Source of the DNA: Ricordea florida
Taxonomy: Eukaryota; Cnidaria; Anthozoa; Corallimorpharia; Ricordeidae
NCBI GenBank assembly: GCA_949710005.1
Contig: OX453286.1
Location: 3,391,201 to 3,455,200, forward strand
Length of the DNA: 64,000 nucleotides
Reading direction: 5' to 3'
Positions within the stretch are counted from its first letter, which is position 1; every line of letters starts with the position of its first letter. Position numbers and translations under genes: made by a program. Positions 20,137 to 31,724 of this stretch are shown here, one piece after another. The notes beneath the pieces were generated by a model that did not search any database, was not told where the DNA came from, and worked only from the letters and a program-made list of their open reading frames with translations.

Positions 20137-21688
20137 AAAACACACACCGAGTCCGACTTTCTTGGTAAAATTGTTGACTATGCTCATAAATGGCTACGTG
20201 GAGATAATACAAATTTCGCGGTTTAACAAGTGTTTTGCACATAGCCTGAAAAATTTGCTTGCGAAGGATTCAACGACGCTCACACGCCCCCCCCCCCCGT
20301 ATTTCCTCTTTCTTCGTCCCCACCCACTTACAAGACACCCCACATAACAATCCGCAAAGTTGTATTCAAATTGCAAACTATATATATATATATAATATTT
20401 CCGCATTAAGAGATGCAAAAAAGAAAATCAAAGTATCTATCAATAACAGATTGTCTAATTCTTGTAAACAGTTTTATATTTCTAGTCTTTTAAAGCTTTG
20501 ACCTTACATTCTACAATTGATATTGTTTAAAAATCTTTTAAAATAGCAGTTTCATATATTATTATTCAAAGAGCTATTTCTATTATTCTTTCTCATTTTT
20601 CTCAGTAGTCTGCAGTAAAAGCTGATTCTTTGGTGAACGTGTGTTTACTCAAGGCGGCATTTCCAAAGTAAAAACTCAAGAAATGGTAAACGTGCAGCGT
20701 GCAACCATCGAGTTTTGGACACACGCGGGAGGTTGCTAAGCAGGAAAGAAGCGTAAGAGATGCTAGAGGCGCAGCAGAGAGCATCTCTAGGTTCTTGAGT
20801 GCTTAGCAAACATCCCAAGTGCGTCCATAACTCGATGGTTGCACAGCTCCTGAGTTTACCATTTCTTTTATAACGTAAGACTTCGCAACTTCACAATCTG
20901 ACGTCATCATGCAACTTCATGTGCGTCTTATTTTAACCCTTTGCTACCAGGGTCAAATTCTTCACTTAATCAATGTGGTCCTAACATTTAAATCATTAAA
21001 CTCCAAGAGTCAACCTTGATTCAGCTAAGGGATTGTGATTCTAACTTTTTACTGCATCCAAACCCTGCTCAAACTTTGAATTACAAGCTGTCGTGACTCA
21101 TAGCTCCTTACTTAATAACGTTAATTTATATAATAACGTTAATTAGTCGGGCAACCGACTATAGGTTTACCCTCGAGTTTCATCGCAAATCGCAGTCACG
21201 TGCAATGGGGAATACCGCAGACACGTAATATGGGCGCAACCTTTCCACGATGTCGAAGTCGATGGCGAATATGTCGGAAACAAATGGTGTCACCTTTTCT
21301 ACGCTCAAACATAGAGACCCACACACCGTTCGCGGTAGATCCACTCTAAAACATGGCGTGTGTAATGAGCGTATACTTTGAAACGGGTCGTTCTGCGAAC
21401 TGAAAATAGAGAATGTCTCCCTGTTGCCCGACTTACGATCTTAGATCGTCTTGTTTCACAAGGTTTCTTTAGTTTTCTCTATGGTGTTTCTAGTAATCAA
21501 TTTCATCACATCTTGAACTTTAGCTACTGTTTTGGGTCATCATATACAGTTATGTAAAGTATACAGTCTTGGGAAATTCTTACATAAATGGACACATTTT
21601 CCATGGCGGGAGCGCTGGAGAGGTTCCAAGTTCGCACTGTCACATATGATCCGGTAACGGCGTGACAGGTCACCGAGTCACGCCAGCT
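20137..21688. other. Intergenic between convergent ALT and TLDc genes; repeats only
   Basis: Contains an AT-rich stretch, palindromic family F at 20640-20880 (cgagtt.tggacacacgcggg with its complement; another copy at 30830-31085) and a MITE with agtcgggcaac / gttgcccgact ends at 21145-21433. The two flanking genes end tail to tail. No exon was seen. Confidence 0.5.
21145..21433. mobile_element. MITE with agtcgggcaac TIRs
   Basis: Short perfect inverted ends (11 bp). The interior has no ORF. It lies about 260 bp downstream of the TLDc stop codon. Confidence 0.5.
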
Positions 21689-24600
21689 CTATGTAAAGGT
21701 CCAAACCTCCACACCGTGACACAGGAAGTCTTCTGTTGCCGAGAGCATGTCACTGTTGTAAGTGTCACATGCGGTACTCCTCCCATGATACAGATCGCTA
21801 TCCAGCCACAAACCAAACGTTCCCCTGGAAATTTCAATTGGAGATCGAGAAAACATTTTCAATTTTAAGTCAATGAAATCCCTGAGTTCATATTGTCTGC
21901 CATCTTGTTTTAAGAGACGAACCGTCACTTGCACGTTTAGTTAAGGGACGGACCATTAGAAAAGTGATGGGGGGGGGGGTGGGGAAAAAAAAACAAAAAA
22001 AAAATCATGCAAGGGAAAATGCCAAGAAAAAAGTTCATGCAAAGAAGAAGGTGAAAAAAAAAATTCATGCAGAAGGAAGGTTTAATTGTGACTTTTTCAC
22101 ACGTAGTAGAAAAAATTCGTACAGAGGGGTTCACCTGAAAAAAAAAAAAAAAAAATTCCTGCACAAGCAGTGAGCGAAAAAAAAAATTCGTGCAAGCTGA
22201 AAATTCCCCCCCACCCCCATCACTTTTCTAATGGTCCGTCCCTAAGTTTTGTTTGATGAATTCGTCACTTTAAGTATTATACCATGGGGCAAAGAAAAAA
22301 ATACAGGCTGTGACGGGGGAAAGAAACAGAACTTGCCTACCAATTGGAATCTGCCCCCTACACGGGATCATTCGGGATAATATGCAGAAAATATTGGCCC
22401 TCGCGGGACCTTAAATAAAGGAATCTGATTGGCTAATTCTAGTTAAGGCCCTCTGACAGCTTACGTAACCTATAAATTGAAGCACTCACTCGCTGCAGCC
22501 GAACCCCAGACCAGTGCCATCTCCTGTCATATAGTATACGTTTTTACCGCTGCAAGGATAAATCTGCAGGAAATTATACACAATTAAACAACGTCATATT
22601 TGTATCACTATTGAGTAACAAACCATAAGGTCCGGACAAAATTTTAAAAACCATGCTTGTTACATAAGGTACGTATCATAATTATGCGAGTCATAATTAT
22701 GCTCGTCGAATTGCATACCCTTTTTGATGCTTAGATCGTGAAGAAGTATCTCATTCGGGTGATGATTCCTCCTCCCGTGTAGGAAGTTGAAGTGAGTTGG
22801 AGAAGCCCTTTCCTCTCTCCAACTACTCACCTCCCGTAGGCATATCCCGCTTTCACTAAGCTTTAAAGTAGGACGTGTAGCGGAGTATTTTTGAACGAAA
22901 TTCGAGGTTTGTGATGTGATAAACATGAATAGAACGTTTAATATAGTTCCTCGAACAATGACAAAAAAAAAATACAAAAAACAGGCCTTCATTCATCATA
23001 TATCGAAGCAAGTCGCGATTCTTGGTGTTCTCGTTTGTTTTTCACCAAACATACAAAACACTGCTTCAAACCATTGATTTACGAATAAAACAGTACAGAC
23101 AATATACACGTACTACAATACAACAGGTTTATCAACATCTATATTACCTTGAATTTCGGTTTACAGGTGAAAAAGAAGGACTTGCCACAGCCACAAAAAT
23201 TGTTACCCATTTTCGGGGGTTCTGGCACCATAACTCCAAACACCTGAAAAATAAAATAAGACCAATTTTATGCATCTAGAAACGTATCAAACAGAATTCT
23301 TCAAACCAGTGCCTTGGCAACCCACGAAAAACTGAGGTCGGAGATCTTTCTTCTTCTATTAGTGTTGATATGAATTGCGATTCCTGTCTTATTTTCACAA
23401 TAACGCATATTAGTATAAATACTCAGGTGATTATACAAAATCGCGCGCTCTGATTAGTTCGCTATCTCGGATTATCAGCCGATAATCACCTCGACGAACA
23501 AAATGGCTGCCAGTCGTTCGCGCGCTTTTGATGAAATAAATTTTTTTCGTGTTTTACAATGCTTTTTCTTTTCTTTTTTTGAAACATTCATACTAAAACA
23601 ATTATTCGCCTCAGGCTCGGCGATTATCGATGACTATTCAACGATAATCACTTCGCTTTCGGAGAATAATTGTTAAATATTTTATTTTTTTATTATCGAT
23701 AAGAGATGCGTTTGAGTCGGTAAAGCCGGCCAGAAGCGAGAGCTTTTCAATACCTTTTTTCTTTGCTGCCTTCGTTTAACATATTAAACACCCAGAAAGA
23801 AGCTCTTAGAAGCTCTTCATAGAAGGCAAGAAAAAGCAGTTTTCAATCTACTGTAATTCCTAGGTTGCTACGAGACGACACGTTATTGGCTACGGAACCT
23901 CACAGCAACTTCTCAACCAATTAGAAGTAAATATACCTTGCACATCAATCATACCACACGTGATTCAACCCCCTCCCCTCCTCCCCCACAATAGTTGCTG
24001 AAGACATATAATCGCTTTGACCTCTGGTGCCGGTTGTACGAAGGCCGATTAGCGCTAACCGAGGTTTAACTTAACCCTGTTTGGAACAACCCGACCCTGG
24101 TGGTTTGAAATTGGCCCCAGTAATCACTTTAGTTTCGGTTTTACGATAGCTGTTTCAAAGCCGCTCTAACCATTTCTACTTACAAATCCACTGCTGTCCT
24201 TCACGACAAGTAGAACAGGAGACTCAACCTCCCTCAATCTGTAATACAGGGTCTTGAGACTCGTACCGTGGGTGAAAGTACTGTACACTAATACCCAGGT
24301 ATACGAAGGAACGTATATGGACAACTGAAATAAACATTGAAGCAAAATTCAGACTTGGAACCAAACTTCAGTGGTAGTCAGTGGCTTTCCATTGAATGGT
24401 GTACACTGCATGGTTTTATTTACAGATGAAAACGTTGGAACCACACTGTATAGTAAAGCAAACGGTACCACAGTACAGTACTGTTCAGTAGTTTTACAAA
24501 GAATGGTCACACTGCATGGTTTGATCCACAGATGAAAAAGATAGAACCACACTGTATAGTAAAACAAACAGTACCACAGTTCAGTACTGTTCAGTAGCTT

Positions 24601-25539
24601 TCCTAAAAGTGGTCACACTGCATGGTTTGATCCACAGATGAAAAAGTTAGAACCACACTGTATAGTAAAACAAACAGTACCACAGTACAGTACTGTTCAG
24701 TAGCTTTCTCAAAAGTGGTCACACTGTATGGTTTGATCCACAGATGAAAAAGATAGAACCACACTGTATAGTAAAACAAACAGTACCACAGTTCAGTACT
24801 GTTCAGTAGCTTTCCTAAAAGTGGTCACATTGCATGTTTTGATCCACAGATGAAAAAGTTAGAACCACACTGTATAGTGAAACAAACAGTACTAGAACAT
24901 AGTTGTAAGGTATAGTAGTATTCAGTACCTTTCCAAAGAATGGTGGGGTGGGATGGTTTGATCCACAATTGTAGTCATTCTGCAATCTATTTAATTCTAT
25001 ATTCTAGTGATATAAAAGTCACCTTTTCAAGGTCTCTGTCTGATAGCAGGTTTGAATCCTGATCCAAATACTCATCGATGCTGATAGACGGATCCTGTGG
25101 GCTGCAAAAAAAGATATATTTAAGAATAACAATGACAATGACAACAACAACAACAACAATAATAATAACACTAATAATAATAATAATAATAATAATAAGT
25201 ATAACAATAACAATACAGTGACCTGAAGCGAGAAATGAAACGTCTCTGGAAGTGTCGAGAAGTCCAAATAATGCCAATTGTCAACTGGCCTTGTAAGAGG
25301 GCTCAACGCTCTAGATCGTATGCCCTCGTTTGACATGCTGCAGAAGGCTTGCCTCCTCGGTACAGCAAGAATCATACGAAAAGTGCTCGATACCTAGAGG
25401 GATAAAGCTAATGTGGAGTAGATGAAATTACACTCTGGATCTCGACTTTCCACTCAGTTGTGGACGTCTTAGATCACGGAAAGTGATCCGATTCTCATTA
25501 ACTTCCAGGGCCTGAAATGTACACTGTGTTATAAAAACA

Positions 25540-25606
<67 letters not shown>

Positions 25607-27302
25607 TTAGGAACTCCATAACGGTTTGTCTCTGCGGTAGGAGTGTTAATTCAGTCAAAAAAGAGACAACATGACCTTCAAGGAATAAAGAAATTTATTT
25701 TACATACGTTTTTATGGCATCTTCGTACGAGAGCATCTGTAGCAAAAAAGTGAATAAAATAGCTTGTGTCAACAAATCTGTAAAATGCACGGATTTATCC
25801 ATTATAAAGTTAGAGCTACACTGTACAGTAAAGCAAATGGAGTTATGTTGCAGCACTGTCCAGTAACTTACTATCGAATACATGCAGTATCGAATACTGC
25901 CTGGTTTGACACACAGATGAAAAGTTTAGAACCACGCTGTAGAACAAGACAAACAGTACCTCAGTACAGTTCAGTAGCCTTCCAAAAAATGATCAACTGC
26001 ATGGTTTGATCCAAGGATGAAAAAGTTAGAACCAAACTGGATAGTAAAACAAACAGTATCACAGTACAGTACTGTTCAGTAGCGTTTCAAAGAATGGTCA
26101 CACTGCATGGTTTGATCCGCAGATAAATAGGTAAGAACCATGATGTGAAGCAATCAAACAGGACCACTGTTCAGCCGTGTATGATTTTATTCACAGATGG
26201 TTACGTTAAAGTAACACTGGATCAAAGAATGGTAAATGCGAAAATCACAAATTTAGGACCAGATAAAGGTAGACTCAAATTTTGACAAGACTAGATTGCG
26301 CAAGGGTCAAATAATCTTGGGATTGTTTATCCCTTTTAGTTTTATTAGTAATTAGCATTCAATTTCTCCAAATAAAATCAATTATAATAATGAACAAAGG
26401 TAACAAAAGGAGTAGTTGGAAAGGGAGAGTATGAGCACCGACTATTATCCCGGAAGATCATCAGTAATTTCAGCTCACTCCCCAAAGATACTTTTATAAT
26501 CCACTCCCAATCCAAAAAAGTAAAAAAAGTAAAACTAATAATTTTCAGCCCACCCTCCCAAGAATGTAATCCAAATTTATCAAGACCCTTTTTATCATCC
26601 ACCCCAAATCCAAAAATCAACCAAAATCCATCAAAATCAGTCCGACCAAAATCAGAATCCAAAAAATCAGATCAAAATCAGACAAAATGAAAGTCCAACA
26701 AAACACACAGAGCAAAATCCGATCAGAATCAGATCAAAATCTCAATCAAAATCGATCGGACCGCTCCCTGAAAGCTATCCGATACACCGTTTCGACCAAT
26801 TTCCGTAGAATATCGAGGGACAGCATATAAATATTCCACCATCTTGCATCATCTGGCATTTCTTTGCATTTCTGTTGGGGGTGAGCTGAAAATTATTGAT
26901 GATCTTCCGGGATCGGTGCTCATACTCTCCCATACTCTCCCTTTCCAACTACTAGAAGACAAGAGAATAATAAAACATAACTGTGCTGATATTGTACCAT
27001 ATTCTCCTCACTTGTACTGCACAAGATGATTTGGAGCATCAAAGGAGAATTTGTTTATTGACATTTATAGGGCATCAAGGGTTAACTTCCTCGGATCAAT
27101 ATCAGTTTCTGGGCAACTGTGCACCTACCCCTCCCCTAATCCAACAAGTTATAATGAGTTAAAAAGTTAGCGTTAATGTTGGTTTAGGGGAGGGGTAGGT
27201 GCACGGTTGCCCAGAAACTGATATTGATCCACTTCCTCTTACCTCCCATTTAGACGTACGAGAAGCCCTGTCAAACGACACCTCCCAACTCTGCCGAAGG
27301 TC
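21689..27302 (-). CDS. TLDc-domain protein (OXR1/NCOA7-like), 5' exons not found
   Basis: Coding exons in transcript order: 27302-27243, 25736-25704, 25511-25434, 25393-25223, 25094-25023, 24324-24184, 23243-23148, 22563-22490, 21824-21689. All are GT-AG with consistent phase and add to 861 nt (286 aa plus stop). The last four form a full TLDc domain: WVLVYSTFTHGTSLKTLYYR, VLLVVKDSSGF, GCGKSFFF, LGFGCS, GTFGLWLDSDLYHGRS and VEVWTFT at the stop. OXR1/NCOA7 TLDc proteins protect against oxidative damage and bind V-ATPase. The preceding exons (SWEVSFDRASRTSKWE, MLSYEDAIKTY, LTRPVDNWHYLDFSTLP) carry no domain I recognise; LysM and GRAM modules were not seen, but the start is unresolved. The exon 3 donor (gtgtaa) is weak. 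The 106-bp satellite fills one intron. Confidence 0.87.
21942..22244. mobile_element. MITE (agggacggaccattag TIRs) with tandem ttcatgca motifs
   Basis: Inverted ends agggacggaccattagaaaa plus a G-run / C-run. The interior repeats 'aaaattcatgca' four to five times. It lies in the last intron of the TLDc gene. The lysine-rich and phenylalanine-rich frames are artefacts. Confidence 0.7.
23411..23700. mobile_element. TIR-type repeat (ctcaggtgattatacaaaat)
   Basis: The head ctcaggtgattatacaaaat followed by cgcgcgctctgatt recurs in inverted form at 19395-19440. Internal gcgattatc / gataatc pairs give imperfect hairpins. It lies in a TLDc gene intron. Confidence 0.5.
24360..24975 (-). repeat. 106-bp tandem repeat array (about 5-6 units)
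   Basis: The landmark ccacactgta occurs at 24441, 24547, 24653, 24759 and 24865 (last two bases varying), an exact 106-bp period. Units share ggtttgatccacagatgaaa and gtactgttcagtag. Related units are at 25800-26130 in the next upstream introns and at 49510-49660 in another gene. The array lies between TLDc exons 5 and 6. Confidence 0.95.
25145..25215. repeat. (AAT)/(AAC) microsatellite
   Basis: Trinucleotide runs in the intron between TLDc exons 4 and 5; they produce spurious leucine/isoleucine/valine frames. Confidence 0.9.
25542..25604. repeat. (AAT)n microsatellite
   Basis: About 20 uninterrupted aat units in the intron between TLDc exons 2 and 3. Confidence 0.95.
25800..26130 (-). repeat. 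Degenerate units of the 106-bp repeat
   Basis: Three diverged units with gaaccac.ctgta, caaacagta.c.cagtacag and ctgcatggtttgatcc. They are separated from the main array by exons 2-5 of the TLDc gene. Confidence 0.85.
26411..26953. mobile_element. TIR element, arms about 70 bp, with 'aaaatca' repeats
   Basis: The left arm agtagttggaaagggagagt... continues through gatcatcagtaatttcagct and is complementary to the right arm ending ccaactact. The centre is filled by degenerate 'ccaaaatcagatcaaaatc' repeats. TLDc gene intron 1 (of those found). Confidence 0.75.
27093..27230. mobile_element. MITE family C, most complete copy
   Basis: ggatcaatatcagtttctgg / ccagaaactgatattgatcc are perfect 20-bp tips, followed inward by the ctacccctcccct arm. 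It ends about 12 bp from the donor of the TLDc exon at 27243-27302, so it sits almost on the splice site. Confidence 0.85.
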
Positions 27303-27861
27303 CTGAATATTAATGAGGCAAATTTAGATATTAAAACTAGACGGATATCTGCGTGAACTCTGGAGTTCACGCAACTTAGTGCATGAAAGCGTACTTTGTA
27401 CTTCCTCAAAACTTGCTTCTTTGACTCTGAATATGTATTTCAGGGTTTAATGAAAACTGTCTCACTAGACTGGAATTCCTCGGTTTTGTTTCTTGAGTGC
27501 AAACATTATATCTACATGGTGGTCAGGAAATTGAACTTCTCTCCGTCGATGTCCAACCGTCGTTGAGGACACATCTCGAAATGCTTTTCGTTAGTCAAGA
27601 TAATGTTTTATTCATATTAACACTTCATCATGTTGATATTTCATGTACCGGTATTCTTGATCTATGGCAATATTTGGGAGTTTTTTCTAGCCGGTTAAAT
27701 GATTAATTATTGGTATTTTATCAGCAGAAGTTTTCGTTTGCGAAATGTTGCGTGACATGATAGAGACCTCTTCCAGCTAGCTCGATATTCTATCTTATTT
27801 ACACTTTGGAGAGATCATCGGTAACTGCAGAATACCCTACCACATTTTGGCCGCGTTACTG

Positions 27862-28015
27862 AAACCTGTGGCTACGCAGTACGCTGTGCAAAATATATTC
27901 AAGACTTGCATGTCTTCTAGAAGCTGGCTACGCGGTACGCGGTACAAAATAAATAGAAGAATTCGAGGTCTCCTAGAAGCTGGCTACGCGGTTCGCGGTA
28001 CGCAGTGCAAATTGG
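27862..28015. repeat. 56-bp tandem repeat, about 2.7 units
   Basis: gctacgcggtacgcggta-type words start at 27871, 27927 and 27983, an exact 56-bp spacing, with 'tctagaagctg' before each later unit. Confidence 0.85.
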
Positions 28016-28421
28016 ATTCTAGCTATCTCCTTTTCTAAACGTGAGATTTTCGGTTTCACGCTTAAAGAACGAGGTGTACATTCTCTTTATCACACCTTCT
28101 TTGTGCAGTTTTGATAAATATCGTTTACGTCATAGAAAGTGCGACATACGGGATTGTCTTCAGGAGTTGTTTGTGTCAAAAACCCGAACCGACACGTTCC
28201 GAAAACGCTTGACATATTTTAAGATGGGTCTACTGTGAACGGCGTGTGCGTTTGTAAGTCGTTTGAGCTTCTCTCAAATATATTACTCGAAGTATTCATT
28301 GAGGCCACCAAAGAACTTAACACTTTGGAAGAAAATGATCTTGACCAGGTGCTCTTGTGACTCATTCTACGCATGTGCATAATGAAAACACATGCGCTGT
28401 AAACACTGGGGCGACTTGTGA

Positions 28422-28603
28422 TAGACTGCGAGCAGTCTCTCTTTTGCTCTAAATCTGTGGAACGAACACGATATGAGAGCGGGGAGTCCGCGAGCCGGTA
28501 GTTTCGTGGGCGCCACCTACGAGCTACCGGCTCGCGGACTCCCCGCTCTCATATCGTGTTCGTTCCACAGATTTAGAGCAAAAGAGAGACTGCTCGCAGT
28601 CTA
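28422..28603. mobile_element. 182-bp long-palindrome MITE with 9-bp TSD
   Basis: The outer ends tagactgcgagcagtctctc and complement continue as near-perfect arms of about 76 bp, with a small loop near 28500-28525. gacttgtga flanks both sides (28413-28421 and 28604-28612), a perfect 9-bp TSD. A terminal sub-hairpin agactgc.gcagtct sits at each tip. Confidence 0.85.
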
Positions 28604-28666
28604 GACTTGTGACTGAACGCACGAGTAATTTACACAAAGTCTTGTTAACTTGGTAGCCGTTATGTA

Positions 28667-28753
28667 CTTCATGTGAGAATGACACATAAGCATCTCCCAC
28701 AGGTTATTATACAAGCTAAGTCCCGGATGCATACTAGTCATTCTCACATGAAG
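28667..28753. mobile_element. Small MITE (acttcatgtgagaatgac TIRs)
   Basis: cttcatgtgagaatgac and gtcattctcacatgaag are perfect inverted 17-mers enclosing about 50 bp without an ORF. Confidence 0.65.
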
Positions 28754-29039
28754 TATATATCCCTCGTGAGCTCTTAGGTATACGCTCTTTGGGCTTGCCA
28801 CGCGTTCATCTCACAGGAAGATCTGCTAAAACATGAGGGAGGGGAGGGGGGAACATATGACGCTGCCTTGGAGATCGACTATGACCTGCATGACTAACTA
28901 AATGTCAAAATATAACATTTGATTTCGGACTCTCAAATTAGCAAGTGGAGAAAGAAAGGACTCGGCATACATAGATATATTTATCTCACATCTCCTCGGG
29001 GCTTTTCAGTGAAATATTATAATTCTTACTCGGGGGTGA

Positions 29040-29396
29040 GATCGGATGTCAGCCTGTAAACGCGCCCATGGCAGCCACTATCAGTCCATATTTGATCTCA
29101 CCCAGGCCAAACCACAACACCGGGATCCACGAGCCCCACTCTTCACGATCAGTGTGTGGATTCTTAAACGTCCCACGAAGTTATTGCGAACAATGGTTTT
29201 TAGACAGGACCTTCGGTTTATCGTCCTTATCCGAGAAGACTAGAAAGTCTAATCATTTACAGACTCCATTGCAAAGGCAGCACTTTCTCCTCAGTAATTT
29301 AAAGACTCTGAGTAATCGTCCGACCGAGGTTCGAATCCACGACATCCCGCACGACAGTCCCGTGCTCTACAGACTGAGCTAACCGGTCGGCGGTTC
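29040..29396 (-). repeat. tRNA-derived SINE, minus strand
   Basis: On the minus strand the head reads ccggttagctcagtctgtag (A-box) and tcgtggattcgaacctcgg (B-box), with a foldable anticodon arm between. A body of about 280 bp follows, running down to about 29040. It lies between the TLDc and transporter genes. Confidence 0.65.
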
Positions 29397-29878
29397 GGTA
29401 GCCAAGAATTATTGTATGGAGAGCGAAGTGATACTGTTCACTTTCCATATAAAAACTGTCTCCAGACAATAACTAACTGGCTACTGACTCTGAAAGTCAC
29501 ATTGATTGATATTTCTCTAAAAGTGTTGTGTCACTAAAGATAGCCAAATGAGGACGTAAAAACTGGCTCTCTAGTTCAGGGAGCAAAAAATAACCGCCTA
29601 AAAGACTGAACTGTTAAATAAAACATTAATTAAGGAAGCAAATTAAGGCACGAATAGACAATACTGAAGGATAGTAAAACGAAGTGCAACCGCAGTGTTT
29701 GAAAGCAGTTAGCCTCTCTGCTGTTTGTAACTCATAATAAAATGCTTGATATTTCAGCAAAATTGTTTCTCATGAGAATGTGAATTTCTAAGTCACAAGT
29801 TCCATTTAGGGGTTCAAGGTAAACAAACGTAGTAATAATGGGAAGAAAAGTAGAAATGTCAAAGAAGAAAAGTGAAAA

Positions 29879-31688
29879 TCACACCTCACATTCGTCGCCG
29901 TCCTCGTAATCCATCGCCATGGAATCCTCGATCGCATCTTTCGATTCCGAGTTTAGGCTTTCGTCTTTTGTTTCAATTCGTTGTCTTCGATGAACCTTCG
30001 GACTCCACATTCTTTTACTGAAGTGCAAAGTCGGGTCTAAATCTTCCTCAAATGTCTCCAGGGTAAACGATCCCTTTGTTTTTGGCAGCAGACACTGACA
30101 GAGAATTCCTGTTGTCACGGAAATGCATCCCATCAACCCAAGCGGTAAAACGGGATGAAATTTTTGCAGCTTCATAAGCAGAGGACTGGACCCTCCCGCA
30201 AGGAAACCAATAGCTGTCACCAGTCCTAAGGCAGAGCACCTAGAAAGGAAACCACGTGACATGGTCAATATCGTACCCACACCTTCTCTGTCAATTATAA
30301 AGGAGTTAGTTTGTAAGGAAACTGGTGCTAGGTAGGTGGGAAATTGAAACACAAAAATGTTTATTAAACGAGTTTCGCCACCGTGAGATTACGCCACAAT
30401 ATCAATATTCATCTTCTCCTAACTGTTCTAATATATTTGTTAAATTGTACTAGTGAGGAGAATTTGTTTAAATTGCACTACAAGTCTTTTTTGGTGATCA
30501 TTTTCATTATTCTCATAACCTGAATGGTTGATGAACAGTGTGAATATTGTAATGAGAAATTGAATGCTGGTCCACTACTCGGACAATCACTCATCTTTAA
30601 AACGTGTGTGCTCCACAACTTGAGAGGTCTGAGACATTACTCCGCATAATTCATCTTACTTATTTTCTTCGTGACTGGGAAGCCCAGTCTTCAATCCAAA
30701 AAAACGTTCACAAGTGCAATTTACAAGGGTAGTTATTGTTCGAGAGTTTGAAAACAAAAGCTACATTTCTAAATTCTGCTTTTGTTTTATCGAAATAATC
30801 TCAGACTTTAGAAGCCCACTTGCCCATGGAATGCATGCTGACGTCAGATTGTTTAACCAGTATAAAAGTTGTGAAGTCTTACGTTATAAAAGAAGTGGTA
30901 AAGGAAGCAGCTGTGCAACCAACGAGTTATGGACGCACACGGGAGGTTTGCTTGGCACTCAAGAAGCTAGAGATGTTCTCTGCCGCGCCTCGAGCATCTC
31001 TCACGCTTCTTTAGTGCTTAGCAACCTCCCGCGTGCGTCCATAGCTCGATGGTTGTACGCTACACGATTACCATTTCTTCAATGTCCTTGCTCCAGTCTC
31101 CTACAGCTAAGTGGTAGAGCGTTCGAACTGGTAATTGGAAGGTCGCAGGCTTGACTCTTTTTGGAAGAACTCGGATTTGGTTTCTCCCGAGTTTGCCTGT
31201 GACAGTACTGAAAATACTTCTTTCAGCCAGTACTACCTTTTTTTTTTGACAGATAGATGTGAATTCGTGATACAGTTCTTTTAACGAGTCACGAATAAAT
31301 TCTGAATTAACTGTACCTTACTATGGTAGGAAACAGTTCGATAGAATACAGAATGCTCGCGGAAAGAGCCATCATCACAAAGAGCCTTCCAATTAACTGG
31401 ATCACAACCCTTATTGTCATTTGTTCTGAAAATACACAATAACAATAATAATAATAATAATAATAATAATAATTATTATTATTATTATTTTCATCATCGT
31501 CATTATTACTATAACTAACACAACAACAACAATTATAACAGTAGTAATAGCAGTTTATAGAGTTAATATAGTGATAATAAATATAACAACAATAAAATTA
31601 TAGTAATAGTAAAAGTGATAGTGATAAAAATAATAATAACAATGATAATAATAGTTACAGCAATAATACATTACCAACTTAGAAACAG

Positions 31689-31724
<36 letters not shown>

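Larger units (their letters stand above)
27303..29878. other. Upstream of found TLDc exons / downstream of transporter
   Basis: Should hold the missing 5' exons of the TLDc gene. Recognised content: 56-bp tandem repeat, two MITEs and a SINE. One ATG context on minus (28808, MNAWQAQRAY) is followed by a possible gtatac donor but cannot be tied to the gene. Both genes are on the minus strand, so the TLDc promoter is probably also here. Confidence 0.35.

Noticed and set aside
21964-22173. Lysine-rich small protein on the plus strand
   Set aside because: It is a translation of A-runs and ttcatgca repeats inside a MITE.
24349-24567. 72-codon ORF on the minus strand
   Set aside because: It is a frame through units of the 106-bp tandem repeat.
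24360-24975. CRISPR-like array
   Set aside because: Units are contiguous 106-bp repeats without unique spacers, in an animal intron.
29325-29395. Functional tRNA gene on the minus strand
   Set aside because: A- and B-box are present, but arms mismatch and a long SINE body follows.
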